A stretch of 64,000 bases of DNA from Rhizobium sp. BT04 (GCF_030053135.1 NZ_CP125652.1:1860001-1924000); one strand, 5' to 3'; counted from the first letter of the stretch, positions 9,189 to 18,809 are shown. The notes: generated by a model not told the origin, from the sequence alone. Numbers and translations: made by a program.

Positions 9189-10073
9189 TTGAAACTCTCG
9201 GTGCTCATCAACAACTTCAATTACGGGCGCTTTCTGCGCCCATGCATCGACAGCGTTCTGTCGCAGGCCTACCCCGACTTCGAAGTGATCGTGGTCGACG
9301 ATGGCTCGACGGATGATTCCAGGGAGATTCTCGCCTCCTATGGCGAGGAGATCCTGTGCGTGTTGAAGGAAAATGGCGGCCAAGCCTCGAGTTTCAACGC
9401 CGGTTTTGCGGCCGCGAGCGGTGATATCCTGTTTCTCCTCGATGCCGATGACGCGTTTCTGCCCGGTAAACTTGCGCGGATAGCCGAGATCTACGATCGC
9501 AACGAGATCGACTGGTGTTTCGATCGGGTGACGACCAATGAAGGCGACCAACCTTCTGCGGAATTGCAACTGACATTGTTCGACAAGCGGGAAACGCTTC
9601 GCAGAGGCGGCTTCCCCTCGCTTCCCGTTCCGACATCGGGCCTGAGCTTCCGCCGCAGCCTGCTGTCGCAGATCCTGCCCATGACCGTCGCCGCAGACGT
9701 CGTCCTCAGCGACAACTATATCAAGTTTGCCGCTGCCTATCTCGGCCGCGGCGCCATCGTCGAAACACCGCTGACGTTTCAGCGCATTCATGCGTCGAAC
9801 CGCTATACGGGAACGAGCAGGGCAAAGACATTGCGCCCGCGGATCATGATTGCGACGGGACTGGAGCTGGCGCGTCGCTATGATGGGCTGCAGGCACTCG
9901 GCAAGAGCCTGGTGGCCGGCGGCATTGCCGAAACGACATCGCTGCTGAGGCTCCGGGGGGAAGCTCGCAGCGCGGTCGCCGGCGGTCCGTTCGGCGATGC
10001 TGCCGCAACCGAAGTGGCCTTGATGGCGGCGCGCAAGCGTTTGGGAAATATGCTGCGGAGAGGACAGTCGTGA
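9189..10073 (+). CDS. Glycosyltransferase family 2 with TTG start
   Basis: A 294-residue GT2 transferase. KLSVLINNFNYGRFL opens the Rossmann-like half; VVDDGSTDDS (36-44) binds the nucleotide sugar and LLDADD (83-88) is the DXD metal site. The only well-placed start is TTG 9189, with AGGAGGCGG 4-5 nt upstream, an almost ideal ribosome-binding site. The stop overlaps the next gene as GTGA at 10070. It should transfer a glucose onto the growing repeat; donor and acceptor are not readable. Gene order suggests pssH. Confidence 0.82.
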   Translation: MKLSVLINNFNYGRFLRPCIDSVLSQAYPDFEVIVVDDGSTDDSREILASYGEEILCVLKENGGQASSFNAGFAAASGDILFLLDADDAFLPGKLARIAEIYDRNEIDWCFDRVTTNEGDQPSAELQLTLFDKRETLRRGGFPSLPVPTSGLSFRRSLLSQILPMTVAADVVLSDNYIKFAAAYLGRGAIVETPLTFQRIHASNRYTGTSRAKTLRPRIMIATGLELARRYDGLQALGKSLVAGGIAETTSLLRLRGEARSAVAGGPFGDAAATEVALMAARKRLGNMLRRGQS

Positions 10074-11050
10074 ACCAGCAAGAAACCTTCTCGCAGTCGT
10101 CCGCCGGCATGGCCGCGGGCGCCGCGCCGTTGAAGATCGCCGTCGGCGTGCTGACCTATCGGCGTCTGGACGGGATCGCCAAGCTGCTCGACGTCATGAC
10201 GCGTCAGATCCGGCACCCGGCCCGCCCCTTTCATCTCACCATGGTGGTCGTGGACAACGATGCGGCCGGCAGCGCAAAGGCAACGGTGGAGGGCTTTGGC
10301 CAAACTGGCGCTTATGATCTGATCTACGTCGTCGAACAGAACCAGGGCATACCCTTTGCGCGCAACCGCGCGCTGGATTCAGCACCTCCCGGCACCGACC
10401 TTTTCTGCTTTCTCGACGATGACGAATGGCCGGTCGACGGCTGGCTGGACGCTATGCTGGAGACCCGCGAGAAAAACCGCGCCGATTGCGTCTACGGCCC
10501 GGTCCAGCCGGTCTATCCCGAAAACCCGCCGGAGTATTTCATCAAGGCCAGGGTATTCGAGCGCAAGAAGAACATGGACGGCCAGCGTATCGGTTATGCG
10601 GCTTCGAACAATGTCATGTTCGACTATCCGCTGATCCGCTCATGGAACCTTCGTTTTGAGGAGAAGATGCGCTTCACCGGCGGTACGGACTATCTCTTCT
10701 TCAATCAGGCCATCCGCCGCGGCATGCAGATTTTCTGGGCTGACAAGGCACTTGTCCATGACATCGTTCCTGCGAACCGGATGACCTGGAAATGGGTGTT
10801 GCAAAGACAGTACCGACTCGGCAATACCTTCGCAGTCAGCGAGGTTCTGCATGGCAACCTCAGGCGCCGGATTTATCGCGCCGCCTATGGCGCCACGAGA
10901 GTCGTGCTTGGACTGGTCATGCTGCCGGCGATCCTGATTTCACCCTATTGGGGCATGCGTGCCCTCACCCATGTTCTGCGCGGCGCCGGCATGGTCAACG
11001 GGATTCTCGGACATGCATACCAGGAATATAAGCCGAATGCGGCTCTCTGA
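10070..11050 (+). CDS. pssC: Glycosyltransferase family 2 (PssC-like glucuronosyltransferase)
   Basis: A 326-residue GT2 protein with a roughly 20-residue N-terminal extension, then IAVGVLTYRRLDG, VVVDNDAAG (59-67) and the metal motif FLDDDEWP (114-121). A hydrophobic segment near 282-302 may contact the membrane. It starts at GTG 10070 inside the previous stop (GTGA). It lies directly upstream of pssD-pssE, matching the pssCDE order of R. leguminosarum, where PssC adds the second glucuronic acid to the repeat after PssDE; that function is taken from the family. UDP-GlcA would come from the ugd gene at 27906. Confidence 0.8.
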   Translation: MNQQETFSQSSAGMAAGAAPLKIAVGVLTYRRLDGIAKLLDVMTRQIRHPARPFHLTMVVVDNDAAGSAKATVEGFGQTGAYDLIYVVEQNQGIPFARNRALDSAPPGTDLFCFLDDDEWPVDGWLDAMLETREKNRADCVYGPVQPVYPENPPEYFIKARVFERKKNMDGQRIGYAASNNVMFDYPLIRSWNLRFEEKMRFTGGTDYLFFNQAIRRGMQIFWADKALVHDIVPANRMTWKWVLQRQYRLGNTFAVSEVLHGNLRRRIYRAAYGATRVVLGLVMLPAILISPYWGMRALTHVLRGAGMVNGILGHAYQEYKPNAAL

Positions 11051-11261
11051 TATTGTTTGCAGGAGCATGTTGAGATGAGTTTCGAGGCTTCTTATGCCCC
11101 AAACCAAAACATCATAAGTGATTGGCCCGTCATGAACTTCAAGGCTTATACCAACCCGGCCAAAAATGATACAGTTCGACGGAACTATCGTGACGCAGCC
11201 GCTTTTCGAACAGAATTGTTTTTCACTCTTCTCATCGGTCAAATATAGGAGATGCCTGTCT

Positions 11262-11720
11262 ATGACTGAAAAAAAATTGAAGGTTCTCGCCGCCTCCTCG
11301 GGAGGTGGCCATTGGGAGCAGCTGATGGCCATGCGCGGCGCATTCGAGGGCTGCGATATCGTCTTTGCAACGACCATCCCGGGCCTGCTTGCCAAATATG
11401 ACATTCGCGACGGTCTGGTGCTTCCCGATTGCAGCCGCGACTCGATTACCATGTCGATCCGGTGCTTTTGCAGCGCCTTCTCCATCGTCATCAGACACAG
11501 GCCTGACGTCATCATCTCCACCGGTGCCGCGCCCGGACTTTTTTGCCTGCTTGCCGGCAAATTGACGGGCAAGCGGACGATCTGGATCGATAGCGTCGCC
11601 AACGTCGAGAAGCTGTCCCTGTCGGGAAAATTGGCTGGCCGTATCGCGACGCTCTGGCTTACGCAATGGCAACATTTGTCGCGGCCGGATGGTCCCCACT
11701 ACGCAGGAGCTGTGCTTTGA
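11262..11720 (+). CDS. pssD: Glucuronosyltransferase membrane subunit (Alg14-like)
   Basis: A 152-residue Alg14-type subunit with LAASSGGGHWEQL near the N-terminus and a hydrophobic middle segment (ISTGAAPGLFCLLAGKL). In the split Alg13/Alg14 arrangement this half anchors the complex to the membrane and helps bind acceptor; together with PssE it adds glucuronic acid to glucosyl-PP-undecaprenol. ATG 11262 is preceded by AGGAG; an in-frame upstream ATG at 11166 has no such site. It follows a 211-bp gap without a supported gene, the longest break in the operon, where a promoter may lie. Its TGA overlaps the TTG start of pssE. Confidence 0.87.
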   Translation: MTEKKLKVLAASSGGGHWEQLMAMRGAFEGCDIVFATTIPGLLAKYDIRDGLVLPDCSRDSITMSIRCFCSAFSIVIRHRPDVIISTGAAPGLFCLLAGKLTGKRTIWIDSVANVEKLSLSGKLAGRIATLWLTQWQHLSRPDGPHYAGAVL

Positions 11721-12193
11721 TCCTTGTCACCGTCGGAACGCAGCTGCCGTTTGATCGCCTCGTCAAGGCTGTCGACACCTTCGCAAAGGAATTGTCCAAG
11801 CCGGTTCTGGCGCAGATCGGCAAGGGCACCTACACGCCCCAGAATATGAAATGGATCAAAAATATCGAGCCCGCGGACTTCGATAAGGTCTTTTTCGATG
11901 CAAGCGTTATCGTCTCTCATGCGGGAATTGGCACGGTGCTGACGGCGAAACGGTTTGGAAAACCGATCATTCTCGTTCCCCGGCAGGCGTCTCTTGGCGA
12001 GCATCGAAACGACCATCAGCTCGCCACGGTAGGCCAGCTCGCCGGCCGGCCCGGCATCTATGTCGCGCATACCGACGAGGATCTCAGAAACTATCTTCTC
12101 GAAGATCTGGACAGTCCCTCGCACGAGGACCCGTCTGAGGTTGGACGGACTTCGCTGGTCAAATACCTCAAAGGCTATCTCGCGACAGTCTGA
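11717..12193 (+). CDS. pssE: Glucuronosyltransferase catalytic subunit (Alg13-like)
   Basis: A 158-residue Alg13-type protein: ILVTVGTQLPFDRL at the N-terminus, and a UDP-sugar-binding C-terminal region with ASVIVSHAGIGTVL and KPIILVPRQASLGEHRNDHQ, the GT28-like pattern. It partners PssD. TTG 11717 is the best start: AGGAG lies 9 nt upstream, the homologous start ILVTVGTQ follows at once, and TTGA overlaps the pssD stop, which implies coupled translation of the two subunits. A longer in-frame start at 11666 would lie inside pssD without support. It is the last + strand gene of the EPS operon. Confidence 0.87.
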   Translation: MILVTVGTQLPFDRLVKAVDTFAKELSKPVLAQIGKGTYTPQNMKWIKNIEPADFDKVFFDASVIVSHAGIGTVLTAKRFGKPIILVPRQASLGEHRNDHQLATVGQLAGRPGIYVAHTDEDLRNYLLEDLDSPSHEDPSEVGRTSLVKYLKGYLATV

Positions 12194-12235
12194 ACCCAAG
12201 CCCCCTGCGCACGCGATCGGCAAGGCAGAGATCTT

Positions 12236-12931
12236 TCATTCTTTGCAATTGTCGCCGGCAATATGTTTGACAAGTTCCGGCACGATGATTTTGGAAGCAA
12301 TGTCAGGCAGGGGATGGGCACCATCAGGGATTGCCGCGGCCAGAGCCCCCGGCGTCAGGCGCTGCCAGTTGGGCTGGTGGTCGACAAACTCCAGACCCCG
12401 TTCCTGCGCCTCCGCCTGATGGGCCGAGACGTAGCTGCCGACAAAGGGACGGATCAGTCCACGCAGTCCCGAAAACGGATTCATCGCCATGACGATGATC
12501 CGCGCTCGCGGCAGGCGCTGCCGAAGCTGGTCGAGGATGTCGCCGATATTCTTCCGGCTTTGCGCAAGCGACACGAACCGCTGCAATGCTGCATCGTTGG
12601 CGTAAAGCTCGATCAGAACGATATCCGGCTGCCCGGCAACGACGCGATCAACCTGGGTAAGAGCCCATAGCGACGTCTCGCCGCTCTTTGCAACGCTTTC
12701 AACTTTCACCGGTCTTTGCAGGCAGGCTGCAAGCCCCGTCTCCAGAGACGGCTGCCATCCCCCGCGGGCCGTCAAGGATGTACCGAAAGCCACTATTTTC
12801 AACGGCGGAAGGCCCTCGGCATAACTGTTCCTGGTCACTGAAAACATCGCGAAACAGGTAAAATACAAAACCAGCCCATAGGCCGGTCGTCTCACCCTTG
12901 GCACCGCTCGCCGGAGCCGCAAACCTATCAT
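12236..12931 (-). CDS. SGNH/GDSL-type esterase, membrane-anchored or secreted
   Basis: A 231-residue protein with a basic N-terminus and a hydrophobic segment (about 18-33), then an SGNH hydrolase domain: FGTSLT with nucleophile Ser52, an Asn in YANDAAL and the C-terminal DGAHP Asp/His pair. It resembles periplasmic TesA-like esterases. ATG 12931 follows AAGG 5 nt upstream; a longer in-frame start at 13006 would add 25 residues. It faces the EPS operon tail to tail. A likely role, by inference, is de-acylation of EPS (for example removal of acetyl groups added by PssR). Its position fits the poorly described pssV. Confidence 0.72.
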   Translation of the reverse strand: MIGLRLRRAVPRVRRPAYGLVLYFTCFAMFSVTRNSYAEGLPPLKIVAFGTSLTARGGWQPSLETGLAACLQRPVKVESVAKSGETSLWALTQVDRVVAGQPDIVLIELYANDAALQRFVSLAQSRKNIGDILDQLRQRLPRARIIVMAMNPFSGLRGLIRPFVGSYVSAHQAEAQERGLEFVDHQPNWQRLTPGALAAAIPDGAHPLPDIASKIIVPELVKHIAGDNCKE

Positions 12932-13061
12932 GAAACCTTGCAGCAGGCTTCGGACCATTTCGCGAAATGGCCGCACATCGCTGTTCGATCGTGACGAATA
13001 ACTCACTACAGAACCGCGCTTTTTCTCAGACGCCCAATAGATGCTGTAACGCTTTAAATGA

Positions 13062-13104
13062 CTGCATAATTTCTCAATCGGTTTCGATTTGAGAAATTAT
13101 GCAG
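13062..13104. repeat. Perfect 16-bp inverted repeat with 11-nt loop
   Basis: Arms at 13062-13077 and 13089-13104 are exact reverse complements (CTGCATAATTTCTCAA). The loop contains a further TCG/CGA pairing. It lies between the prsE stop and the SGNH esterase start, both on the minus strand, with no T-run after it on either strand. It may be a transcript-end hairpin of prsE or an operator for the esterase. Confidence 0.7.
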
Positions 13105-13168
13105 GAGAGCCCGACCGATGACAACGGCTTCCTTGAAGCCTCGGAGGTCTCAGCGACACGGCCGCCAA

Positions 13169-14479
13169 TCACTCCTCACGAAATACGTGCTGCATCTGAT
13201 CGGTCAGCGGCTTGGTGAGATAGGAGATAACGGTCCTGTCGCCGATCTTGATAAAGACTTCGGCCGGCATGCCGGGATAGAGCTTTATTGACTTCAGCTT
13301 GGCGATGCTCGCAGCCTCCGGCTTGACGCGAAGGGGATAGTAGCTGATGCCGGTGCGTTCATCCTTGACGATATCAGGCGCAATGGAGGTGATCTCACCG
13401 CGCACATCAGGCGTCGTGCGCTGATCAAAGGCGCTGAATCGCACATCGACGAATTGGCCGACGTGAACCTGATCGATATCGCGAGTAGCGACTTTCGCCT
13501 CAACCGTAAGGTCGTCATTTTCGGGAACGACGAGCATCAGCGTCTGGCCAGGATCAATGACGCCATTGACCGTGTGAACGGCAAGTTCGTGAACTCGCCC
13601 GCTCAGCGGCGCGGTAATATCGAGACGGCGGAGTTGATCGACCGCGGCCCCACGGCGCTCTTCATTTTCGGCGATCTTCGCCTCGACGTCGGTCAGGTCC
13701 TTTGCGATCTCCGAACGACGATCCTCATCCAGCTGGATTGACTGACGATCAATCTCGATCGCCTTACCTTCGGCTTCCGCTTTTGCGGCGATTTCCTGGC
13801 CACTGTTACCCTGGAGATCGGCGCGCGCGCGTTTGAGCGAATTCAGGCGCTGAAGTGTGACGAGCCCCTTCTTGTAGAGAGTGTCGACACCTTCAAGCTC
13901 CTGTTCGATCAGGCCGAGCGAATCGTTGGTGGCATTGATCTGAACGACCAATCCCTTGACCTGCTCGGCCAACTGATCCTTGCGTGACGCCAACTGGCTC
14001 TTCATTCCGATCAGCGCCGACCTGCGACTGTCGAACAGTTTCCGCTCGCCATCGAGAAGATCCCGCGCGGCCGTGTTGGATGATGTCAGATCGCTGATGT
14101 TTTCCTGGACCTCAAACGTATCGGCGCCGATCCGTTCCGCCTTGAGACGGGCGCGGCGCGCATAGAGCTGGGCGAGCGTGCTTTCGACGATCGAAAGGTT
14201 TGCTCTCGTCGACGTTCCATCGAGGCGTATCAGGACCTGCCCGGCCGACACGTGGTCATTTTCGGAGACAAGAAGTTCCGACACGATGCCGCCGGTCAGG
14301 TGCTGGATCTTCTTGACATCGCCGTTGACGACGACCACGCCTTCGCCGATGACAGCGCTCGAAAGCTCCGTCGTTGCGGCCCAACCGCCAATGCCGCACA
14401 CGAGAGCTATCGACAACACGCCGACAATAGCGACATGACGATTGAGGGAACGTTTCGATTCGCTGATGATCTTGCTCAC
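13169..14479 (-). CDS. prsE: Type I secretion membrane fusion protein
   Basis: A 436-residue HlyD-family periplasmic adaptor. A short cytoplasmic tail, one membrane span (about 17-36, VAIVGVLSIALVCGIGGWAA), a lipoyl half-motif (GDVKKIQHLTGGIV), a long coiled-coil region (about 90-290) and the C-terminal beta-barrel (RVHELAVHTVNGVIDPGQ onward) follow in the usual order. The start is GTG 14479, with GGAGAAG just upstream; reading further upstream has no start signal. It lies 17 bp after prsD. Together with PrsD and an outer-membrane TolC encoded elsewhere it exports EPS glycanases and Rap adhesins in R. leguminosarum. Confidence 0.9.
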   Translation of the reverse strand: MSKIISESKRSLNRHVAIVGVLSIALVCGIGGWAATTELSSAVIGEGVVVVNGDVKKIQHLTGGIVSELLVSENDHVSAGQVLIRLDGTSTRANLSIVESTLAQLYARRARLKAERIGADTFEVQENISDLTSSNTAARDLLDGERKLFDSRRSALIGMKSQLASRKDQLAEQVKGLVVQINATNDSLGLIEQELEGVDTLYKKGLVTLQRLNSLKRARADLQGNSGQEIAAKAEAEGKAIEIDRQSIQLDEDRRSEIAKDLTDVEAKIAENEERRGAAVDQLRRLDITAPLSGRVHELAVHTVNGVIDPGQTLMLVVPENDDLTVEAKVATRDIDQVHVGQFVDVRFSAFDQRTTPDVRGEITSIAPDIVKDERTGISYYPLRVKPEAASIAKLKSIKLYPGMPAEVFIKIGDRTVISYLTKPLTDQMQHVFREE

Positions 14480-14496
14480 AATCTTCTCCCCCCGGC

Positions 14497-16284
14497 CTAT
14501 TCGGCCGCATTCACGCCGTCGACGACGACTTTGAGCTGAGCCACGCGCTCTGCAATCGGCGTACGCGCCGCTTCCGGTCGGCTGACCCGTGCCAGAACTT
14601 CCTCCTTGGGACCGAACGCGATCATCCGGCCGTCCTGCATCATCAGCACGAAGTCGCACACTGCCAGAACGCCGGATCGATGGGCGATGACGACGACGAT
14701 GCCGCCGCGTGCGCGCACGCTCATGATCGCGGCACTCAGCGCCCGCTCGCCTTCTTCATCGAGATTGGAGTTCGGTTCGTCGAGCACCACGAGGAATGGT
14801 TCGCCGTAAAGCGCTCTTGCAAGCGCGATACGCTGTCTCTGGCCGGCGGAAAGCGCTGCACCGCCTTCGCCGATTTCGGTTTCGTAGCCGTTCGGCAGAC
14901 GAAGAATGAGATCGTGAACACGCGCCGCCTTCGCCGCGGCAACCACCGCCTCAGGCGACATCTCCTTCGCGAAACGGCAGATATTCTGCGCAACGGTCCC
15001 AGAGAAAAGCTCCACGTCCTGCGGCAGATAACCGATGTGCCGGCCAAGCGCGTCGCCATCCCACTGGTCGAGTGCTGCGCCATCGAGGCGAATGGATCCC
15101 CTGACGGTCGGCCAGATACCCATCATCGCCCGCGCCAGCGACGACTTGCCTGAGGCACTGTAACCGATGACCCCGAGTGCGCTTCCTGCTCTTAAGCCGA
15201 AGCTGACATCGGAAATGACCAGGCGTTGGCCCGCCGGCGGTCCGCTTGCCAGCCCCTCGACCGTCACCTGCTTGGAGGGCGCCGCAAGCGCGAGCGGCGC
15301 CGGGATTTCCGGAATGGCTTTCAACAGATTCGCAAGCCGCGCCCAGCTTTGCTGGGCGGAAACGAAACCGCGCCAATTTCCGATCGCGGCTTCCACAGGC
15401 GCCAGGGCGCGAGACGTCAGAATCGAACCGGCGATGATAATGCCTGAGGAGGCCTGCCCTTGAATGACCAGGATCGCACCGGTCGCAAGCGTTCCGGATT
15501 GCAGGGCAATACGGAAAATCTTCGACAGCGTCGCATATCCGTTCCCGACATCCGATGCTTGCCGGTTGATGGTCCGGTATTCCCCGTTCTTGCGTTCCCA
15601 GATTTCCGCCATGGTGCCCGCCATGCCCATGGCGTGGATGACCTCGGAGTTGCGGATCGAGGTCTGCGCAAAGGCATTTCGCATATTGCCGGCTTCGGAT
15701 TGCCGTTTTGAGAGCGTTCGCGTTCCCTGGTTGGTCATGAACGTCAGGACGGCGAGAACCAGCGATCCACCGATCGCGATATATCCGATCGCTGGGTGAA
15801 ACAGGAAGCAGATCACGATATAGAAGGGAAGCCAGGGCAGATCGAACATCGCCGTCGGACCCATGCCGGACAGGAAGGTTCTGATCTGGTCGAAGTCGCG
15901 CAGCGGCTGCAGCCCGTCCCCACCGATCTTGACCTTCAACGGCGCCTTGATGAGCGCCCGGAACACCCGTCCATTCACCATCTCGTCGAGCGCACCGGCA
16001 ACGCGCACGAGCATTCTGCTCCTGAGAACTTCGAACGCGCCCTGAAAGGCGTAAAGGGCTAACGCAAGTATTGCCAAAGCAGCCAGCGTCGGTATGCTTT
16101 TGGCGGGAATGACGCGGTCATACACCTCAAGCATAAAAAACGAACTTGTGAGATAAAGGATATTGATGAGCGCGCTGGCTATGCCAATGAAGACAAGACC
16201 TCCCTTGCATTTTCGCAAGGCTTTAGATGGCTCACTGACATCAGCTGCTGAACTCTGAAACACCAAATAATCCTCTCCTAGCAC
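14497..16284 (-). CDS. prsD: Type I secretion ABC transporter (permease-ATPase)
   Basis: A 595-residue fused half-transporter of the PrtD/AprD type: about five to six membrane spans in residues 30-310, then an ATPase domain. Visible are Walker A GYSASGKSS (Ala replaces the usual third-position Gly, common in this subfamily), the Q-loop GYLPQDVELF, signature LSAGQRQR, Walker B FLVVLDEPNSNLD and the H-loop IAHR. It energises export of proteins with uncleaved C-terminal signals across both membranes. It is first in the prsD-prsE operon, with an AT-rich 480-bp region upstream. The likely substrates PlyA and the Rap protein lie right next to it. Confidence 0.92.
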   Translation of the reverse strand: MLGEDYLVFQSSAADVSEPSKALRKCKGGLVFIGIASALINILYLTSSFFMLEVYDRVIPAKSIPTLAALAILALALYAFQGAFEVLRSRMLVRVAGALDEMVNGRVFRALIKAPLKVKIGGDGLQPLRDFDQIRTFLSGMGPTAMFDLPWLPFYIVICFLFHPAIGYIAIGGSLVLAVLTFMTNQGTRTLSKRQSEAGNMRNAFAQTSIRNSEVIHAMGMAGTMAEIWERKNGEYRTINRQASDVGNGYATLSKIFRIALQSGTLATGAILVIQGQASSGIIIAGSILTSRALAPVEAAIGNWRGFVSAQQSWARLANLLKAIPEIPAPLALAAPSKQVTVEGLASGPPAGQRLVISDVSFGLRAGSALGVIGYSASGKSSLARAMMGIWPTVRGSIRLDGAALDQWDGDALGRHIGYLPQDVELFSGTVAQNICRFAKEMSPEAVVAAAKAARVHDLILRLPNGYETEIGEGGAALSAGQRQRIALARALYGEPFLVVLDEPNSNLDEEGERALSAAIMSVRARGGIVVVIAHRSGVLAVCDFVLMMQDGRMIAFGPKEEVLARVSRPEAARTPIAERVAQLKVVVDGVNAAE

Positions 16285-16767
16285 ATCGCACGCAGGTAAA
16301 TACGCCGCACACTGCAGTTACGGGCCATCAAGCCCGATCAATGACATAGTCGCATTTGGATTGTCGGCGCCGGCGCCGGATCTCCGCTTGCAAGCTGACG
16401 ACTTATTATACGAATCCCACTGAAATATGGCCGAAAGTTCCAATTTCTAGCGCGCGAATTCAGGAGCTCTAACTTAACGCTACGATAAATATACCGGTTT
16501 AAGCAAGTGAAAATCCAAAACCGCCCAATAACGGCTCAAAGCACGGGCTGCCTCCCGCGCATAGAAACGATATTTACTGGGACATTAACTATACATTGAA
16601 TATACAGTCTGCTTGTTTGCGAAAGACGGAAACATTTTGTCATCAGCCGTCCCCGACTCTTTTGATTTCGGCCGCCGACGGCAGCAGATCGCCCAGCTTA
16701 GACCTTGAGGCAAACAGGCAGACCGATCAGCAGCGACCGGCTGACGCTATCGCGGCAATTGTCTGTT
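16285..16767. other. AT-rich intergenic region upstream of prsD
   Basis: This 483-bp stretch lies between the plyA stop and the prsD start, both on the minus strand. It holds no supported gene. Composition shifts to AT-rich around 16400-16600, which fits a promoter region for prsDE. I could not assign a specific -35/-10 with confidence. Confidence 0.5.
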
Positions 16768-18375
16768 TCAGTGCCATGTGTGGCTGTTATGGAATGCATC
16801 CACATTGATGCCGACGCTCAAGCTGTCCGTATCGATGTGCGAAGCGCCATCGGAGATCTTGTACTGGAAGGACTCAGTGACCTTTCCGCTAAGGCCGGCG
16901 ATTTTCGCCGCATCAACCGTGTAGGTGTAGTCGCCGTCGCTCTCCACATGGATGACACCGTATTTTCCGGTCAGCGTCAGACCGTGTTTATCCACCGCAC
17001 TATCACCGAAGCGACGAAGCAGCACGATCCCATTGGCCGCACTATCATTTTCAAGGAGATTGCCGTGATAGGCGCTGCCGGTGTCGGCCGAGATCTTCAG
17101 ACTGTCATGCACTGCGACAATTTTAGCAGCGACGGCAGCAGGTGCCGTTGGCGTTTCGATTACCGGCGTCGGCGTGCTCGTCTGCGGCTGCGCCGGCACG
17201 TCCACATGCGGCTCGGCACTTGGAGTGGCTGGCGTCTGTTCACTGCTCGATGAGGTATTGCCATTCGTGCCGGCAGCACTGTCGAGCTCGGCCCGGGCTT
17301 GTTCGAGCGTCTCATTGTCGCTGACGGAGAACGTGTTCGCGACGGCAATAACGGCAGGCATCGTCAACGTCGACACTAGGCTGTCTACTATATTGTCGTG
17401 GAAAGAGCCCGATGCAGCTCTGTCGACCTTCAGCGCGGAAGAGGATAGATCATCAAAGACATTGTCATGGATATCGATATTTGAGCGAACATAGTCTGGA
17501 TAACCCGCCGCGCTGATCGATACGCCCCACACACCGTCGTGAATATAGTTTCCGCTGATGTCGTAGTCCTTCGCATCGCCCTGATCACCAAGTCCGATGC
17601 CGTAGGACCATTTGTAGCCACCAAATCCGGAGATATCGTTGTCGTGGATGGAGATATTCGTGCCCGCCTGAGCACTTAACCCAAAGCCGCCGCCGACCAG
17701 CGTGTTGCCCTCGACCATAGCATTTACGGCCTGGACCAGCACGAGGACACCCTTGGCGCTGTTGGTTTCCGTCTGCTCCAGATGATTGTCCTTGACCAGG
17801 ATATTGCTGCTGTTGTTGAGTTGGATGGCGTCCGCTGCTGCGCCCTGGCTGTTGGTCACGCTATTGTTGATCAGGGTGACGCCGTTGACCTTGTCCATCC
17901 AAATGCCGTCGGCATGCACACCGGTCAGCGTGCTGTTCTCAATCGTGATGTTCTGGCTGCTTTGGAAGCTGACTGAACCGGCCTTTCCGGAAAGGCCCGT
18001 ATTTGTCACCTCGACGTTGCGCACCGTCCAGTTCGACACATTCCCCGCATATATCGCGTTGGCCCCGGTGTCGGCGATCTTGATGTTCTCGATGACGATA
18101 TTCGAAGCCTTGGAACCGTGAATACCGTCATTGCTGCTGTGAATGACCGGTGCATCGCCGATACCATAGCTGCCGATCGTAATCGGAGCGGTAATGCTGC
18201 CTGAATATTTCAGGTCGAACTGTTCGTTGAACACGCTTCCGGCAGCAAGGAGCAGGCTGTCGCCGGGATTCAGCTTCAAGGATTCGACTGCGGACAAAGT
18301 CGCAAAAGCGGAATTCTCGCCGGTTCCGTTATTGTGGTCGGACCCTGTCGCTGAATTCACGTAATAGACGGTCAT
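16768..18375 (-). CDS. plyA: Secreted beta-helix EPS glycanase/lyase with Ra domain
   Basis: A 535-residue protein without a signal peptide (MTVYYVNSATGSD start), as expected for a type I secretion substrate. Residues about 1-350 are a right-handed parallel beta-helix with repeating V/I-x-N/D-N coils of the polysaccharide-lyase type. A Pro/Thr/Ser linker follows (about 372-418). The C-terminus (about 420-530) is a cadherin-like/VCBS-type Ra domain homologous to the two in the neighbouring Rap protein. It sits beside prsD-prsE, as plyA does in R. leguminosarum, where PrsDE-exported PlyA is an EPS-degrading enzyme. No RTX nonapeptide repeats are visible, so the export signal probably lies in the Ra domain. 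Confidence 0.83.
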   Translation of the reverse strand: MTVYYVNSATGSDHNNGTGENSAFATLSAVESLKLNPGDSLLLAAGSVFNEQFDLKYSGSITAPITIGSYGIGDAPVIHSSNDGIHGSKASNIVIENIKIADTGANAIYAGNVSNWTVRNVEVTNTGLSGKAGSVSFQSSQNITIENSTLTGVHADGIWMDKVNGVTLINNSVTNSQGAAADAIQLNNSSNILVKDNHLEQTETNSAKGVLVLVQAVNAMVEGNTLVGGGFGLSAQAGTNISIHDNDISGFGGYKWSYGIGLGDQGDAKDYDISGNYIHDGVWGVSISAAGYPDYVRSNIDIHDNVFDDLSSSALKVDRAASGSFHDNIVDSLVSTLTMPAVIAVANTFSVSDNETLEQARAELDSAAGTNGNTSSSSEQTPATPSAEPHVDVPAQPQTSTPTPVIETPTAPAAVAAKIVAVHDSLKISADTGSAYHGNLLENDSAANGIVLLRRFGDSAVDKHGLTLTGKYGVIHVESDGDYTYTVDAAKIAGLSGKVTESFQYKISDGASHIDTDSLSVGINVDAFHNSHTWH

Positions 18376-18809
18376 GCTCTGATCTCCCGGTGCTATTGGA
18401 AATCTTAAGCGGGGACCTCTCTCCGTCGGCTAAAATGAAACACTAAAATGCCGGACATTCAGCAATAATTCTTGATTCTTGAAGAATAGGCATTTTTCAC
18501 GCGATACACATTTCGCATGGCAGCGAACTTGTACCGTATAATTCACATCGATTACTCAGGCATCTGTGTTAACCAAGTTTATTTTTCAATTGATGACGCG
18601 CCAGCAGAATGGAGTTCTCGCCGATACATAAACTCCCGTGCTCAAGGGACATGACGGGAAAGTGACAGCGCAAAACACGAGGCACAATGCAGTTGCAATA
18701 ATGTTACAAACAACAAAAAAATTCCACTCAACTATAGCTCAATCTGATTAGCCGAAATATGACATCCATATGAAGAATCGTCTCGCATTCTGATAAGTTT
18801 CTTCCTAAT

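Noticed and set aside
11057..11248. 63-residue frame in the gap before pssD
   Set aside because: No family, no consistent codon bias, overlaps the likely promoter of pssDE.
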